Source: Orobanche coerulescens (Eukaryota; Streptophyta; Magnoliopsida; Lamiales; Orobanchaceae). From it: a stretch of DNA of 64,000 nt. The DNA lies in assembly GCA_033398695.1 (NCBI GenBank), contig CM065809.1, positions 174,024,501 to 174,088,500 of the forward strand, given 5' to 3'. The position numbers were made by a program, and so were the translations under genes. Below, in pieces: positions 1-12,833 of this stretch. Numbering within the stretch: the first letter of the stretch is position 1; the number at the start of each line of letters is the position of its first letter. Below the pieces are notes generated by a model. The model worked only from the letters and a program-made list of their open reading frames with translations. It searched no databases and was not told the origin of the DNA.

Positions 1-3000
1 GTCCCAACCAACTTGGTTCCCATCTTAAATTTGCAAGTGGTCTTACGACACATATTTTTCAACCTCTTTCTGGCCGAATTTGCCATAGATGATGCAGTTT
101 TTGGTATGCGTTGTACGCTAAACTATCATCTTTCAAATGTTGAAAAACAGTTTCATTGGGAAAGCCCAAAATACGCACCCTTATAAGAAGGTCGAGCGTG
201 TGCATGGTAATGTTACACCATGCTTGTGTCGTAATTTTGCCCCTTAGGCATATAACCTTGCCATGTTATGCACTCAATATGATAGATCATTTTGATCATA
301 TCAAGCATAAAATCTCTATGTTGTTAGAGTATTCGCTATGCTCATGATTATGAAATTTTGCAAGCGAAATTGAGTGCGTATTAAGCTATTTTCAAGGAAC
401 ATGATATTTTTTGATTTCGGTTTATAAATCCATTGTGACTATGATGAGTAGGTCATCACAATCAATGAGCGGTATGATGCTCAAGTTGTTGAATGCCGAA
501 TGGCATTTTCTAGTCACATGTTCCGTAACAATTGAACCATGTTATGACTCGATGATATATATGCCAAAGTGTATCACTCATAGCATCTCATTGTGATTTG
601 TGAGAAATAAAATCTTATGCATCACTTGCATTGGATATGTGAAAAGGAAAAATATTCATGAGTCAATATGGTCCGGCTTGCATCGGTTTTGGTAACCAGA
701 AGATGTATTGGGACATTGACAGATTTAGGCTTTAATAGTCCGGAGTTTGGACAGTTTGATGATCCATATACCACGGTATTGTCATGGACATCATTCTCTT
801 TGAAAAAAAAACTAGTTGGATCAAAGACACCAAAGTACGTTGGTGGAGTCGTGAGCAGGGCTCATGACCGATGATGATATTTATGTCATCCGCGTCTTGT
901 TTTCATAAACATGTGTGACGCCAAAGACCCCCAAATGATCCTTCTTCGCCATGTTCATTAATTTAAGCCTATTCTTTGGCACAATTAGGAGATGACACCC
1001 TCCTATGCTAAAGAGAATAATGTAGCGACTCGCATAAGCATGGTGCTGAGTCCTCCCTTTTCACCGAGTCCTTATACATACATGATCATAAGTATTAGCC
1101 TGGGTGGCTTATGATGCTATGATGGTGTTCACAAATGGTCGTACTTAAGTAATAACATTTATATGTTATGTTGTTCCTTTGACAATGATTGATAAGTTGA
1201 TGAAACCTGAGTTATGGTTGTCCAACTTGCGGACCAGTCATTGTAAAGGTCGGTTCACCCACTTTTTAGACCAAGTCTTAAAGTGAAATTTTAACGAGTA
1301 CTTTCTAACATCCAAGGCTACCTTCTCACAAATTTTGGTTCCATTTGGATACTTGGAAGAAGGTGAACCACTTAAATGAAGTTTTCACATACCACCAGCC
1401 GTCCTAACGACTAGTTCGATGTCATTTCGATCGGTTTTTGACCACAAGGTTGATGGTTTTGGAATCCTAAACACCCGTTTATACATGCTCACGAAATTTT
1501 GAGGTGTTTGGGGCTGGTGAAGGGAGTGAACTCTTCAAGAAAGCACTAGAGGTTCGATAAAACCAACGGCCTATCATCGATTCAATCGTTTCTTTATGTT
1601 CGATCCCGGTAGTGCATGGTGGCGGTTTTGTTGGATTCTAAAGACCAGTAGCTACGGCTATGTAGCATAGGTCAACATGTCATATTCACCTATACCTATC
1701 ATCATTCAAATGCTTAGTTACGAGTGTAACAATATGCATTTTGTTAACTGGATTGTGTTAACACTGAAAACCTTTATCGTCCACATGTTCATGTGCCAAA
1801 GTGCGTCACCACAACGCATTATGACGGGTTATAAATGATGAATATGACATGCGCTTTCACTCATAGTCCGCTTAAAATGTACCTTGGCAGACGATCTCGT
1901 AAGTCACTTTGATGAGCCAGTCTTCCCGTCGTTAGGGGGAGATGCGAACGATCATGTTCGAGTAGAACGACTTGGAATTGTCGTAGTTTGTCCCTACTGT
2001 GCCTCACCAAGTTCCCTAAAGTGACAAGATTAAATACATGCTGCAAACATGTCTGCAAGGATTGTGTCCGGTTATGGACGTTCGTCACTTATAAATGGTG
2101 ATATGGTAACACCACAAATTGTGGTAGATGGTGTTACTAGGCCGTGGATCTCATCGAGTATTGGGATGCCACTTGGTTCGATAAATGCTCTCGCTAAGAA
2201 TGTATGCGAGTTTGGTACATGAAAACTTGATCATATGATCAAATGAACTCATCCGTCTCATGTGATTCTGGATTATAGTCATCATTGGGGGACGCCTCAA
2301 TGAATGCCAATCCATAAAGAGTACTCTATGAATAAAGCCGGTTCATGAGGACGTGGAATGTGAGTTTAATCGAACCATACTTCGTTGAAAATCTACAACG
2401 TTGTAGCCTTGGCCTAAAATGGAAACATATGCGACTCTAGTATAAACAAAGTGATAGCCCTTTGTTGAAGTGGTACCGACACTCCAAAGATAAGATCTAT
2501 CCGTAAACTTTGTTAAAGCGAGTGAGAGAAGGAGTTAAACTCACCTCATGGCGCGAGGTTTCTCATGAACGCACTGGAATCGACTACGATGACACGAAAC
2601 TTAGTTGTGCTATCGTAATGGATGTTATAGCATCCACTATCTTTTCAGTTAGATAGTTTCCCAAAAACTGACGTGCAGCTTGTGGTTAAATCTTATCTTA
2701 GTGGGAACTAAGTTAAGTGATGAAAGGATCTCGTGGTGGATCAGACTCAAATCAAGTGGCTCCTGACCACGGAGTGCGACGACAAGTGATTGTCGGGGAC
2801 GCATACTAAGTATATACTTGATTTGGAAGAGATATGAAGCTTTTGCGTGTAAAACTAAGGGTTTATAGTGATGTACTCTTGTGAGACTAAGAGATTCCGC
2901 TAAATCCAAAGTTAAGAATGAAAGAATCTTGGGGACACTTGATGATGCGTATTCATCAATCGGTTTAAGGCAATCTAAGGGACGGTTTCCCTAAGAGACG

Positions 3001-4059
3001 ATAAAGTAATGCCTATATGATTCCCAATGATTAGTCGAAGTCATCATAAGACTTGGCTCACTTAAGTGATGATGCAGTCTTAAGAGAAAAGTACGGTATT
3101 ATGTACTCATGTTTGACTCGATGCACTCATTCGTAATAATCCAGAAAGCCACCGTGATGATGGCTCAGGATGCGCTCACGCAATGTCTGTGATTGACAAG
3201 AAGCTTGAAGCTCGCTCTATCTCGATAAAAAGGACACTTGAAAACTGATACACGAATCTGCCCAGAATGTGTTGGTCTATCTCCCATATGACCTACAGGG
3301 CAGCTCACGTGATGGAAAATGGTGAAATTGGTGCCATTGGAAAGGTTTGTGTCTACTTTCCAAGGAAACCAACCATTTGATCACATCCATCATGTTGAGT
3401 GACATATGACTATTGTTGCAAAGTAGGACGGGATATGTCCGGTAATTTGCTGAGTCAACTTCGATAGAGCTTTGTGATCTGCTCGGATCGATCTAGGTTA
3501 CGTACTGTATGTGAATGAAAAGCTATGGGTGTCTAGTTTTCATAAGTCCTTACAGTTTCGTTGATACCTATTGAATCGAAGAAGTTATGACTGATTTAGT
3601 ACATGGAGGTCAAGACTTTGAAAAACTTGATAAGTCTTTAGCGACTCTGCACTTTGGATGTGTCGCGCTCTTTTTGTCCTTAGACCAAGGTTTGTTTTTT
3701 CCCATTGGGTTTTCACTTGGTAAGGTTTTTAACGAGGCGACCTATGAGAACATCCAGACAATGATGCGTTGTACTTCTGTTCAACTTAGACCAAGAGGTA
3801 TTTTTCCCACTGGGTTTTTCCTTGGTATAGTTGTGAGGGCAACTTGGCATCTGGCTCCTATGATTTGAGGTACTCATCAGGGGGAGTCGTTATGTATACA
3901 TCAGGGGGAGTATACACAACATGTTATGTTGGTGCGTTGCAATCTTTTCCTCATCAAGCCTTTGTTTTTCCCATGGGGTTTTGTTTTGGCTTGGAATAGG
4001 TTTTTACGAAGGCAACATCTTCTGCACCATTGTTGTATTAGTGCTCGACACAGGGGGAG
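1..4059 (+). mobile_element. Internal region of a Copia-like LTR element, non-coding
   Basis: No retrotransposon domain (gag, protease, integrase, RT, RNase H) can be read in either orientation. The last 500 bases look like the tract that follows RNase H in plant Copia elements: a repeated 'cccattgggttt...cttggt' text at about 3,680-3,725 and 3,800-3,830, then three copies of a purine block CAGGGGGAG at about 3,878, 3,901 and 4,051. The last copy abuts a TG-starting LTR. I infer the 3' part of a large non-autonomous Copia derivative whose 5' LTR lies outside the window. The short open frames here match nothing I recognise and are probably chance. Confidence 0.45.
4051..4059 (+). other. Polypurine tract
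   Basis: CAGGGGGAG lies directly before the LTR start TGTTCCGGG. In LTR elements this purine run primes plus-strand DNA synthesis. Two near copies 150-180 bases upstream suggest local duplication. Confidence 0.6.
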
Positions 4060-4300
4060 TGTTCCGGGAATTATTATTCCCGTGATGTGTCTTACCTAAT
4101 ACTGATTGTAGATACATAGATGGAAGGTTCTAGATCCTTCTAGAGGTAGTAGGATCCTATTAGATGTCTTACCTTATCTAGGAATCCTATGTATGGAAGG
4201 ACTCTCATTGTAATGCCTATATAAAGGCCCCTCTATCAGTGTTATGAATGAATTGATTTGCTGTCTTTTACTTTCTCCTCAAACACACTCTTCCATTTTC
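4060..4300 (+). repeat. 3' LTR of the Copia-like element
   Basis: It starts with TG after the polypurine tract and opens with a short inverted repeat (CGGGAATTATTATTCCCG). It has a TATATAAAG box at 4,218-4,226 and a pyrimidine-rich region after it, as plant Copia LTRs do. The 3' border is not clear: several CA dinucleotides between about 4,288 and 4,302 fit. No second LTR is visible. Confidence 0.55.
4218..4226 (+). promoter_or_regulatory. LTR TATA box
   Basis: TATATAAAG inside the LTR, with transcription expected about 30 bases downstream. Confidence 0.45.
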
Positions 4301-5021
4301 TCCATTAAAAAATAGATCTCTCTCCCACTTTATTAAAACTCGTGTCACTCCATCTGGACCAAAATTTTTGTGGATGGATATATTTTTACTATAGTGTCAA
4401 GAATTATTAAAAAAATCTTATTTATTACTTATAATATGTTTTAAATATATAACTTAACAAAATATACTATATCAAATATAATTTTAAATTTATATAAAAT
4501 ATATATTTTTAATATAGTTTAAAAATATTAAAAAAAATCATTTTTTTTCTACTATACCGAGCTAACCAGGCCCAACCCGTATACCGGTTGATCGTTCCCG
4601 ATTCAATCAGGCCCAACCCAACCCGTGTTCGGCCAGCCTGGCCTGATGACCACCTCTAACACAGTTGACACCGGGTAGCAAATTGCTTCCACCGACGGGG
4701 GATTGAGTGTGATTCTTTGCGGACGCCATATACTGATCTTTCTATTCAAGTAGCCACATTATTATACCGTGATTTAATCCTCCACAAATTTATAAGGCCG
4801 GGAAGTAGCAGCCCTCGGAGCGAGGGGTATCCGCCTTTATTCGCTCCCAATAACTCAAAAGCATTTCGAAAATAGTTATAGAAGCAAATGCATCCCCACC
4901 TTAACTGAACCAAAAATGCCAAGCAATGACACATTTATATTTTACTGAGCAGTAAACATAATGTTACTTTTACGGAGTTGAGTTGAAGGACTACATTTGC
5001 AAACCAATAAGGATTACGGCA
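4301..5021. other. Gene-free, AT-rich stretch with a possible hAT end
   Basis: No coding region is seen. About 4,556-4,657 repeats short GGCCCAACCC-type words and ends in GATGACCACCTCTA, which resembles the terminus of small plant hAT elements; a matching left end is not visible. Confidence 0.35.
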
Positions 5022-5156
5022 GGGATCCTCTGCAGTGCAGCACGGTGCTGTGCTGCACTGCACCGTGCGATTCGATATGCGCACACACACCCGTGCAAGT
5101 GTATATAATTTAACGGCTGAAATGCAGCACAACACCGTGCTGTGCTGCAGAGGATC
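5022..5156. mobile_element. Small MITE with nested palindromes
   Basis: The ends are inverted repeats of about 35 bases: GGATCCTCTGCAGTGCAGCA on the left and its near complement at 5,122-5,156. The left arm itself contains a perfect 12-base inverted repeat (5,032-5,043 against 5,050-5,061, six-base loop). No coding capacity. I could not fix the target duplication or superfamily. Confidence 0.65.
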
Positions 5157-5487
5157 TCAGTCCTAAGAATTATTGGACTTAAAATTGCATTAAACAAACA
5201 TAATTTGCTCCTATAAAAGGGGGCAAATGCTGGTACGACATACATTTCCTCTTGTTTCTCAACATCTTTGAAAAAGGGCTCCCCTTTTTAGCATTGGATT
5301 CTGTCAACTGACTGACAAGACTGCACGCACAACTAGTTTTTGCAATCACGGAGTTATTATTGATGGTCAATTTGAACTTCTCACCCCACCCCCAGAAAAA
5401 AGGTAGATTATTGAGATTTAAGAATGTATTTATATTTTATATGAAATGATGTTTATATATTAAAACTAACCTCAAGGTTATTCTGTA
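5157..5487. other. Gene-free stretch
   Basis: I see no gene, repeat or regulatory site that can be supported here. Confidence 0.5.
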
Positions 5488-6075
5488 TAGGTCTGTCTAA
5501 ATGGTTTCCGATTAAAATCGGAACCGAATCGAACCGAACCGTCGCGGTTCCGATTAACCGCAAACCGCAAATGCGGTTAATAGTTCGTTCTTCGGTTTCA
5601 ACTATTTGAGATTTTGCGGTTCTCGGTTTATTAACGGAGAACCGCATATATATTTATATTTTTCTTACTAAATTTTAAGTTCTAACTCTAACTTCTAAGT
5701 TCTAATCCTAGTCCCTCGTTTATTTATTTTCGCCGCCACACTCCCAAGTTTCCACTCCAACCTGTCGCCACTCGGTGCCCGTCGTAGCCCGGCGCCAGTC
5801 GCTGATCCCCCAGCCTAGGCCCTCATCCCTATTTCTGAATTTGTAAAATGTAAACAGGTTCTTAATTTTTTTTCTACTATAATCGTTTTTTTACAAAAAA
5901 AAAAGAAAATGGTTTCCGGGCTAACCGAACCGGAACTAAATTATTTTAGTGCGGTTCCGGTTAAATGAATATATAAAATGGTTCGGTTTGTCGTTTCAAC
6001 TTGGAAGCTAAAATGATTCCCATTAACCGATTTTTTTGGTCCGATTAATCGGAACTGAACCGTTTGACAGCCTTA
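5488..6075. mobile_element. Non-autonomous hAT-like element
   Basis: The ends pair: TAGGTCTGTCTAAATGGTTT on the left, AACCGTTTGACAGCCTTA on the right. Inside each end are many words of the form 'ggttccgattaaccg', the subterminal pattern of plant hAT elements. The flanking 8-mers (ATTCTGTA and ATTCTATG) match at most positions, fitting an old 8-base duplication. No transposase is encoded. Confidence 0.65.
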
Positions 6076-7049
6076 ATTCTATGATATATTGAGAACTCAT
6101 GTTACTTACCAACTACAGTATATTTTATTACTGATATGATACTACACTGTACTATACCGGTTATATTTTATTGGTACGGTCCCAACTATGATGGGATGGT
6201 TGGTAGTATATGTTTGGTTGTAATAAAATTTGGTATTAACGTAAACCCTTGTTACTCATTCCATTCTTTAAGATTTTCACATATAGATAAAGAAATTATA
6301 AAATGTATTTTCGGTTTGTATTATCTTAGACAAATGTAAAAAACTAAAATTACCAAACAGAATGTACGGATGGAGTATGAATAGATTTTTTTAGCAACAA
6401 AAAACATGTTTATACGTGTAAATTTATAGACAAAATTCTAAGTATTCCGTCCACGAGGCTGTAAAAAGATAGAAAGGGGCGGCTATCTAGCGGGAGTCGT
6501 TTAGGTACTTTAAATACTTCAATACTCAAGGAACAAGATCTCATAGAAAACTGAAAAATCATAATATCAAGAGTCATAATGACACTGGTTCAACAAATTC
6601 ACATTAAAAACTGCACATTTCTCTCTAATAATAAGGACCATTTTTTTCCCAAGAAAAAAAAAAATCCTCTTATAGTACATTTTTCATGTTGTACACCCCA
6701 CAAAAGTAATCTACCATATTTAATATGTATTTAATACTTTCTCTTGTTATATGCTCCTAATAAAGAATTCTTGATATTCCTACATCTACTTTTTTTTGTT
6801 GTAGTTGTGATGGATGAGCTATATACTAATACGTAATACGCCTAGCTTCTACGATTCTACTGTCACACGCCTTTTCACGCTTTGACGCCACGTGTCGCCT
6901 TCTCACGCCTATTGACACATAATCAATTACCGGCCTAATCATCATTGCATTAATTACATTATAATTATACCTCAAATAACTCCTACCTACCTTATTAATT
7001 TTTACGAATTAAGGAATATGAATTATGAATAAATAAGAATTGATTATAT
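6076..7049. other. Gene-free AT-rich stretch
   Basis: No coding region. A G-box-like GCCACGTGTC lies near 6,889 and A/T runs are common, but nothing here can be tied to a gene. Confidence 0.5.
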
Positions 7050-7934
7050 TTACAAAAATATTTCATATTTTCATTAATTAAGAATATAAATCCCCAAAAT
7101 GGCCAAAAACACGAATCGACCCGTCAAAACATAAAAACGGGATTCCAAACCGAAATATGGATATATAATCCATAGAATATGTTTAACAATATCATTAAAC
7201 AACAATCGGTTTATCAAAATCAGATGGAAAACGAAATCTAGAACAAAACTCCAAAAAGTCACTCTAGGGATTCAAGAAAAATACATTGATCCAGCGAAGA
7301 ACAATGGATTAGATGATGTTATAATCACCTAGGATACTCCAAAATACCTTGGAATGGAAGAAAATCAGCCCAGATCGCGAACACTAGTCGCCACGTCTCA
7401 AACCCGCAGAAGAAGAAGAATAAATGAAGAAAAATGAAGATTAAGACTGGTGTCCAGTATTTATACTGGACACAATTAGCGTGCGCTAATCATCTGGATT
7501 AGCGTGCACTATCGGGCTATATACCGCCCAATATCTCAGTCCAGTGACTTCTCGACTGAATCCAAAATTACCAGGTAGCGTGCGCTGCTGTTGCAACATA
7601 GCGTGCGCTACTCTACATAACGTGCGCTATTGACTGCCTAGTCTAGGGCAGTAGTTTCTGCCTCAAACTCGGAACTCCCGTTAGCGTACGCTAACTACAA
7701 TACTTAGCGTGCGCTAACGACGCTTAATAGCGCGCGCTACACTAAATACTTGGCGTGCGCTAATCAACTCAGGACTAAGAACACGAAACTCAATAAAACG
7801 ACACCGAAACGAACTCGGATGACAAAAAGTGTAGAATTAATCATTCCCGGCATGATGAAACGGTCACAAGTGAGTCGTCAAAACAGACTCTCGCCAAAAA
7901 AAAAATACCGAAAATCGAAATTGCGGATATTACA
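7050..7934 (-). repeat. Truncated Tekay-type LTR, minus strand
   Basis: Read on the minus strand it begins at 7,934 with TGTAATATCCGCAATTTCG, like the LTRs of Gypsy-1 and Gypsy-2. It goes on through similar text (GAATGATTAATTCT, then TCGTTT before the repeats), an array of TAGCGYRCGCTA words and a TATA box between inverted arms at 7,451-7,472. The LTR 3' end (GGTGTTACA) is missing, so this is a broken copy. The left boundary is approximate. Confidence 0.7.
7470..7765. repeat. Array of TAGCGTGCGCTA palindromic words (9 copies)
   Basis: I count nine copies or near copies of a 12-mer with arms TAGCG/CGCTA and a variable two-base centre (TG, TA, CG), irregularly spaced by about 15-60 bases. The same word forms arrays in the LTRs of Gypsy-1 and Gypsy-3. 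Confidence 0.85.
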
Positions 7935-7996
7935 ATAATAATAATAGTATTAATAATACTACTAGTGTTGATAGTAATAATAATAATAATAGTAAT
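7935..7996. repeat. AAT-rich microsatellite
   Basis: Imperfect AAT/AGT repeat between the LTR end at 7,934 and the hAT-like element at 7,997. Confidence 0.8.
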
Positions 7997-8715
7997 TAGG
8001 GCTGGCAAAAAAATCCGAAAAATCCGATATCCGTCCGAAATATCTGTATTCGTATCCGAAAAAAGCAAATATTATCCGTATCCGAAAAAAAGCGGATACG
8101 GATATTATTCGTATTCGAAAATTCCGGATACGGATATGGATATAGACGCATCCGTATCCGAAAATATCCGTATCCAAGATAAATTATATATAATATATAA
8201 TTTTAATATATTTTTAATATATAATTACAAAATATAACACATTTTATATTTATAATAATATAAATTTTTATAAATATAATTTGGTTTTAGATCTTATTAG
8301 ATCACTACTATAATTTAGTGATATTCTCAAATTTTCAAAAAAAAATAAAAAAGTAATTTGGTTGGAGATCTTAGTAGATCTTTAATTAAGTGATATGTTT
8401 ATACTAAGTTATCTATAATTATTTCTATCTTTAACACAACAATCAAGTAGCCCAAGTGGTTGAAGTGTGGCTTTAAAAATCCACAAAGAAAGGAGTTGTG
8501 GGTTCAATTCCCTTTGCACTCATTTATTTTTGAAAAATAAACCAGGAATTGCAGATTCGGATTCGGATATTATCCGTATCCGGATAATATTCGCCGGATT
8601 CGGATTCGGATAAGGTTTTTCCGGATATTCCCGGATTCGGATACGGATTTCTGGCTCCGGATTCGGATACGGATATAGCCATATTCGTATCCGTATTATC
8701 CGATTGCCACCCCTA
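7997..8715. mobile_element. Non-autonomous hAT-like element
   Basis: The ends are TAGGGCTGGCAA and, at the right, TTGCCACCCCTA. Both subterminal regions are packed with 'tccgtatccg' words in opposite orientations. The flanks are a perfect 8-mer, ATAGTAAT, at 7,989-7,996 and 8,716-8,723. Because the site is an AAT microsatellite, that match is weaker evidence than usual. No transposase. The interior holds a tRNA-like module. Confidence 0.8.
8448..8520 (+). other. tRNA-like module (Pol III A/B-box pair)
   Basis: TAGCCCAAGTGG (8,448-8,459) fits the Pol III A box and GGTTCAATTCC (8,501-8,511) fits the B box apart from one base. They are about 40 bases apart, as in a tRNA or SINE head. The segment does not fold as a complete tRNA and sits in a transposon, so I do not call it a tRNA gene. 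Confidence 0.5.
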
Positions 8716-8799
8716 ATAGTAATAGTAATAATAATAATAATAATGGTAATTATAAATAATAATAATAATAATAGTAATAGTAGTAATAATAATAATAAT
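8716..8799. repeat. AAT-rich microsatellite
   Basis: Imperfect AAT repeat continuing the 7,935 tract across the hAT-like insertion and resuming after the foldback at 10,044-10,100. Confidence 0.85.
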
Positions 8800-10043
8800 G
8801 AGAAAATTATCAAATTGGTCCCGTATGTGGGACCAATTGACCAAAAAAATCTATCTGTCTCCAGCGGATCAAAAAACCCTACATCCGTCCTCCGTCGCCG
8901 GCCGGAGTATTTTCCGATCACCGGGGTGACGTGGACGACACATGGCTGACACGTGGCAAAAAAATATAAAAACCTAAATAATATAAAAAATCTAAAAAAA
9001 TTTAAAAATCTGGAATATTAAAAAATCTAAATTTAAAAAATCTAAAAAAATTTAAAATTTTTTAAAAAAATTAAAAAATTTAAAATCTAAAAAAATTTAA
9101 AAAAAAATATATAAAAACCTAAATAATATAACAAATCTAAAAAAATTTAATTTTTAATTTAATTTAATAATAGAACCTTAGGTAATTATTTTTAATTCTG
9201 AAATATTAATATAAATAAATTAGAATTTTTTATTTATTTTTTAATTTCTTAATTCTGAAAATATTTTTTTTTTCAGAAAAAAAATCTTTTTAATTCAAAA
9301 GATTAATTTTATAAATCTGAAAAAAAATCTTTTTAATCTTTTTAATCTCTGAAAAAATATATATATTTTTTTAATTTTATAATTCTGAAAGAAGAATCTT
9401 TTTAATTTCTGAAAAGATTATGAAAATGATCATTTTGATAATTTTCTTATTTTTTTCAGAAATTAAAAAGATTTTTTTAGAATTATAAAATTAAAAAAAA
9501 TATATTTTTTTCAAAAAAAATCAGAATTATAATATTAATCTTTTCAATTAAAAAGATTTTTTTCTGAAAAAAATCTTTTCAGAATTATAAAATTAAAAAT
9601 AAAATAAAAAATTCTAATATATTTATATTAATATTTCAGAATTAAAAATAATTACCTAAGGTTCTAATTTTTTTTTACGATTTTTTAGATTCTTTAATTT
9701 TTTTTTGCATTTTTTAAATTTTTTTAGATTTTTTTTATATTATTTAGGTTTTTATATTTTTTTAAATTTTTTTTGATTTTTAATTTTTTAATTTTTTTTT
9801 AATTTTTTTAAATTTAGGTTTTTTAATATTCTAGATTTTTATTTTTTTTAGATTTTTTTATTTTTTTGGCCATGTGTCGCTTACGTGTCGTCCACGTCAC
9901 CCAAAGGTGTAAAATACTCCTACTGACGGAGGACTAAATTGGCTAAAGTAGGGGGGAGATGTAGGGTTTTTTGGTCCGCCGGAGACAGATGGGGTTTTTT
10001 GGCCAATTGATCTTACATACGAGACCAATTTGATAATTTTCTC
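8800..10043. mobile_element. Mutator-like foldback element, near-perfect 1.24-kb palindrome
   Basis: The left end GAGAAAATTATCAAATTGGT is mirrored at the right end, and the match continues inwards. A 'gtgacgtggacgacac' block at about 8,925 mirrors one at 9,885, and an 'accttaggtaattattttta' block at about 9,176 mirrors one at about 9,650. The centre is the palindrome AAAATGATCATTTT at 9,423-9,436. Nearly the whole element is therefore one inverted repeat. The end sequence resembles plant Mutator-type MITEs. AAT repeats on both sides obscure the duplication. No protein is encoded. Confidence 0.75.
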
Positions 10044-10209
10044 TAATAATAATGGTAACAATGATACTACTACTACTAATAATAATATTATTATAATAAT
10101 AATTGATTGGGGATCAGATGCTTCAAATGTGGCTTTCGGAGAGGGGATGATCGCCGCACAGAGAGAAGAAAGGTGAAAAAGTCCATCAACATCTCGTGTG
10201 ATGAAGTAA

Positions 10210-10445
10210 GATTTCTGGAGGATTTTTCTCTTTATATTTTTGAATGAAAATCTTAAAAAATACATTAGATTTTAAAATCTTTAGAAATCTATGAAATTTT
10301 GAATACCTCAGGATTTTTAAGGAGTTTTCAAAATCTAGATTGAATACCTCAAGATTTTTAAGGATTTTTCAAAATTCGGATTGAATATCCCCAAATTTTA
10401 AATTCTAAAAAAATCCAATAAAATCTTAATCCAATACACTCCAAG
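10210..10445. repeat. MITE-like repeat
   Basis: Repeats 'gattgaatacctcaagattttt'-like text in a 60-base rhythm, with 'aatcttaatccaatacactccaag' at the right edge. This resembles a widespread plant MITE, but I cannot fix its ends. The 110 bases to its left hold nothing I recognise. Confidence 0.4.
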
Positions 10446-11004
10446 TATGGGACCATCGCTTATAATGATACGGGTTGTCCACTAATATAACCTAATCTTA
10501 TATATATAAAGCTTAAGAAGCCTTATAAATGTAAGTGGTCATGATTAATGCGTGATGAATTGATTTTATCATATTTGTTATTCCACATTGATTTTCAGGC
10601 ATGTCAAGCAACTTTCGTTAAGTGTACAATGAATATTCACATAATGGCCATTTATCTTATATACTAAAAGCTTAAGTAGCCTTATAAATGTAAAGTGGTT
10701 AAAATAAATGGCTCACGAATTGAAAGTGAAATGTGGAGATGAAGTGTTTGGTGCCATGAATGCATAAATTAAACACACCAATTAGTGTTAGTCTTTTTAC
10801 CTTCCCGTCCATGAGTTACAAATATTTTATCAACTATATAATGTGTCAAAAATCACACACAACAAAACACAACTTCCTCCACACCGCGTGAACATTGGGC
10901 TACAACTTATTATGGTGGTAAAGTAAGCATCATATTGATTTAGCATATTGATTTATATTGTATTATGTAAATTTCACGTGTGTTTTGTGTGTGTAACAAT
11001 GTAG

Positions 11005-11390
11005 GACATAAAGATGGTACTTAGGAGGTTTGGTAGTAACATCATCTTCTCTAATGGTTTAAGAGATCCTACACATCGTTGTCTTATCAATTATGTGGTA
11101 CATGCACGAACATTTTTACTTTGATCGAAAATGCATTATATTGATTAACTGTATTTAAGTTACTAACGATCAACTATATCTAATTGTTTTTTGTAGCGCG
11201 TCAAGAAGCATTAAAGAAAGATATCGAGAAATCACAAAAATTGTATCAAGAACAAAACATGAAAAAGGCCAATGAACAACAACGACAAAGACAACAACAA
11301 CAACAAGAACAACAACAAAAACAAGAACGACGCCATGGCCATCGGTGGGATGAATACTTAGCATTAATATTAATATATGTTACAAATTAA
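11005..11390 (+). pseudogene. Possible captured gene fragment in the Helitron
   Basis: Two stretches with coding-like text lie between splice-like borders. The first (11,005-11,097, after an AG, before GT) reads a peptide containing GLRDPTHRCLINYV. The second (11,197-11,390, after TTTTTTGTAG) reads RQEALKKDIEKSQKLYQEQN followed by a Gln-rich tail and a stop. The two do not join in phase as drawn, so at least one border is wrong or a base has changed. I do not recognise the family. Helitrons often carry gene pieces, which is why I list it. Confidence 0.3.
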
Positions 11391-12833
11391 ACATGCAATA
11401 TTTTGCTTCATGTAATACCGATAAATGGGCTAATACTATTGATTCGTTAGCAAGTAAGTTTATTGAAAATAATGTGACGAGTTCAATTTTTAGTCAATAA
11501 TTATTACTACACTTTGTTGGTGCATTTTAATATTTTTGCTCTTAATGTAATTTTTTGTCTTGCGGTGTGTTATTGTCACTTTCTTAATTAAACGTCTTGA
11601 AATATTGCGTGACTTTGATACTTGATATGATTGTGTAAGTTATGTCGATGTTACATATTGAAAATGGTAGTATATAATAAAAATATCTTCACACTATCAT
11701 CTTTATCCATAAATGGTGCAAAGCAATAGACTATAGATAAAACAAATACGTATTAATGATTCGGGTAATCATATCCACAATTAGTATCGGCAATTAAGCG
11801 ATTATGTTATTTTGAGAATTTATCATTTATATAATTTTACTGTAGTTTAAATCTTACATAATAAATAATATCATTTTGACGATTTATGTAATTTAAACAA
11901 TATAGATATACCATTTATATAATCTATTATAAATTAAATTTAAATCTTACTCAATAAGTAATATCACTATGAAGATTAATTGATTATCTTAATATAATTT
12001 TAGTTTCATTTGTAGAATGACAAACAAATTTGGCAAAATGAAATTGTTATATTAGTTATTAAGAGTAGAAAAATTATATGTTGAGATTGATGTCTTCAAA
12101 TATATTTATATATGCAACCTGGTACAAATTAAATATACTAACAATATTGGACCGATTTTCACAACAATAAAAAATATTGAAACTTAAATGATTTTTGTGC
12201 ATAAAATAAAGTTCGATTAATTAAGCGTAGTAATGTGGAACTACCGTATTTGATATGATAAACCAAAAGGATAATTAATTGTCACAAGCTAGATCTCAAA
12301 ATATAGCGAATATTCACTTTGTTACGATTTTATATAAGGGTTACATTTATTTTGAAGAACCGTATGCGTTTAACCTCCCTTTGACATTTAGTATATAACG
12401 TATACATATTAAAAAGTTACATGTGAAGAGACTCTTTTAAATGTAGCATCTTGAAAAAAGTCTCTTCACATATACTCTTTTAATGTCAATAAACTATTTT
12501 AAATGTGTGTCATGCTTAGAAAAGGTGTGATAACATCACAACTTAGATATATAATGACGAAAATAAGTGCCAAAGATTACGCTATGAACACTTATATACA
12601 ACCCATGCAATGACGAAAATTAGTGTTGAACAATACACTATGAACATTTAGATTAAGCCCGTGTGCATCGCACGAGTCTGAATGACTCGGTCTAAATATA
12701 AAAGTCACCAAACAACTAATTAAACTCATTCATCTTAAACTCATGCGATGCTTACAAAAATTGTGATACCATCACAACTTATAAACCTAATGACGAAAAT
12801 AAATACCACACATTACACTATGACCAATTAGAT

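Noticed and set aside
1861..2909. Minus-strand open frames as genes
   Set aside because: Short, no recognisable domain, inside the non-coding Copia-like interior.
8448..8520. True tRNA gene
   Set aside because: Boxes are present but no acceptor stem or convincing cloverleaf can be drawn, and it lies inside a transposon.
11184..11390. Independent Gln-rich protein gene
   Set aside because: CAA repeat inside a Helitron with no promoter or family match; kept only as a possible captured fragment.
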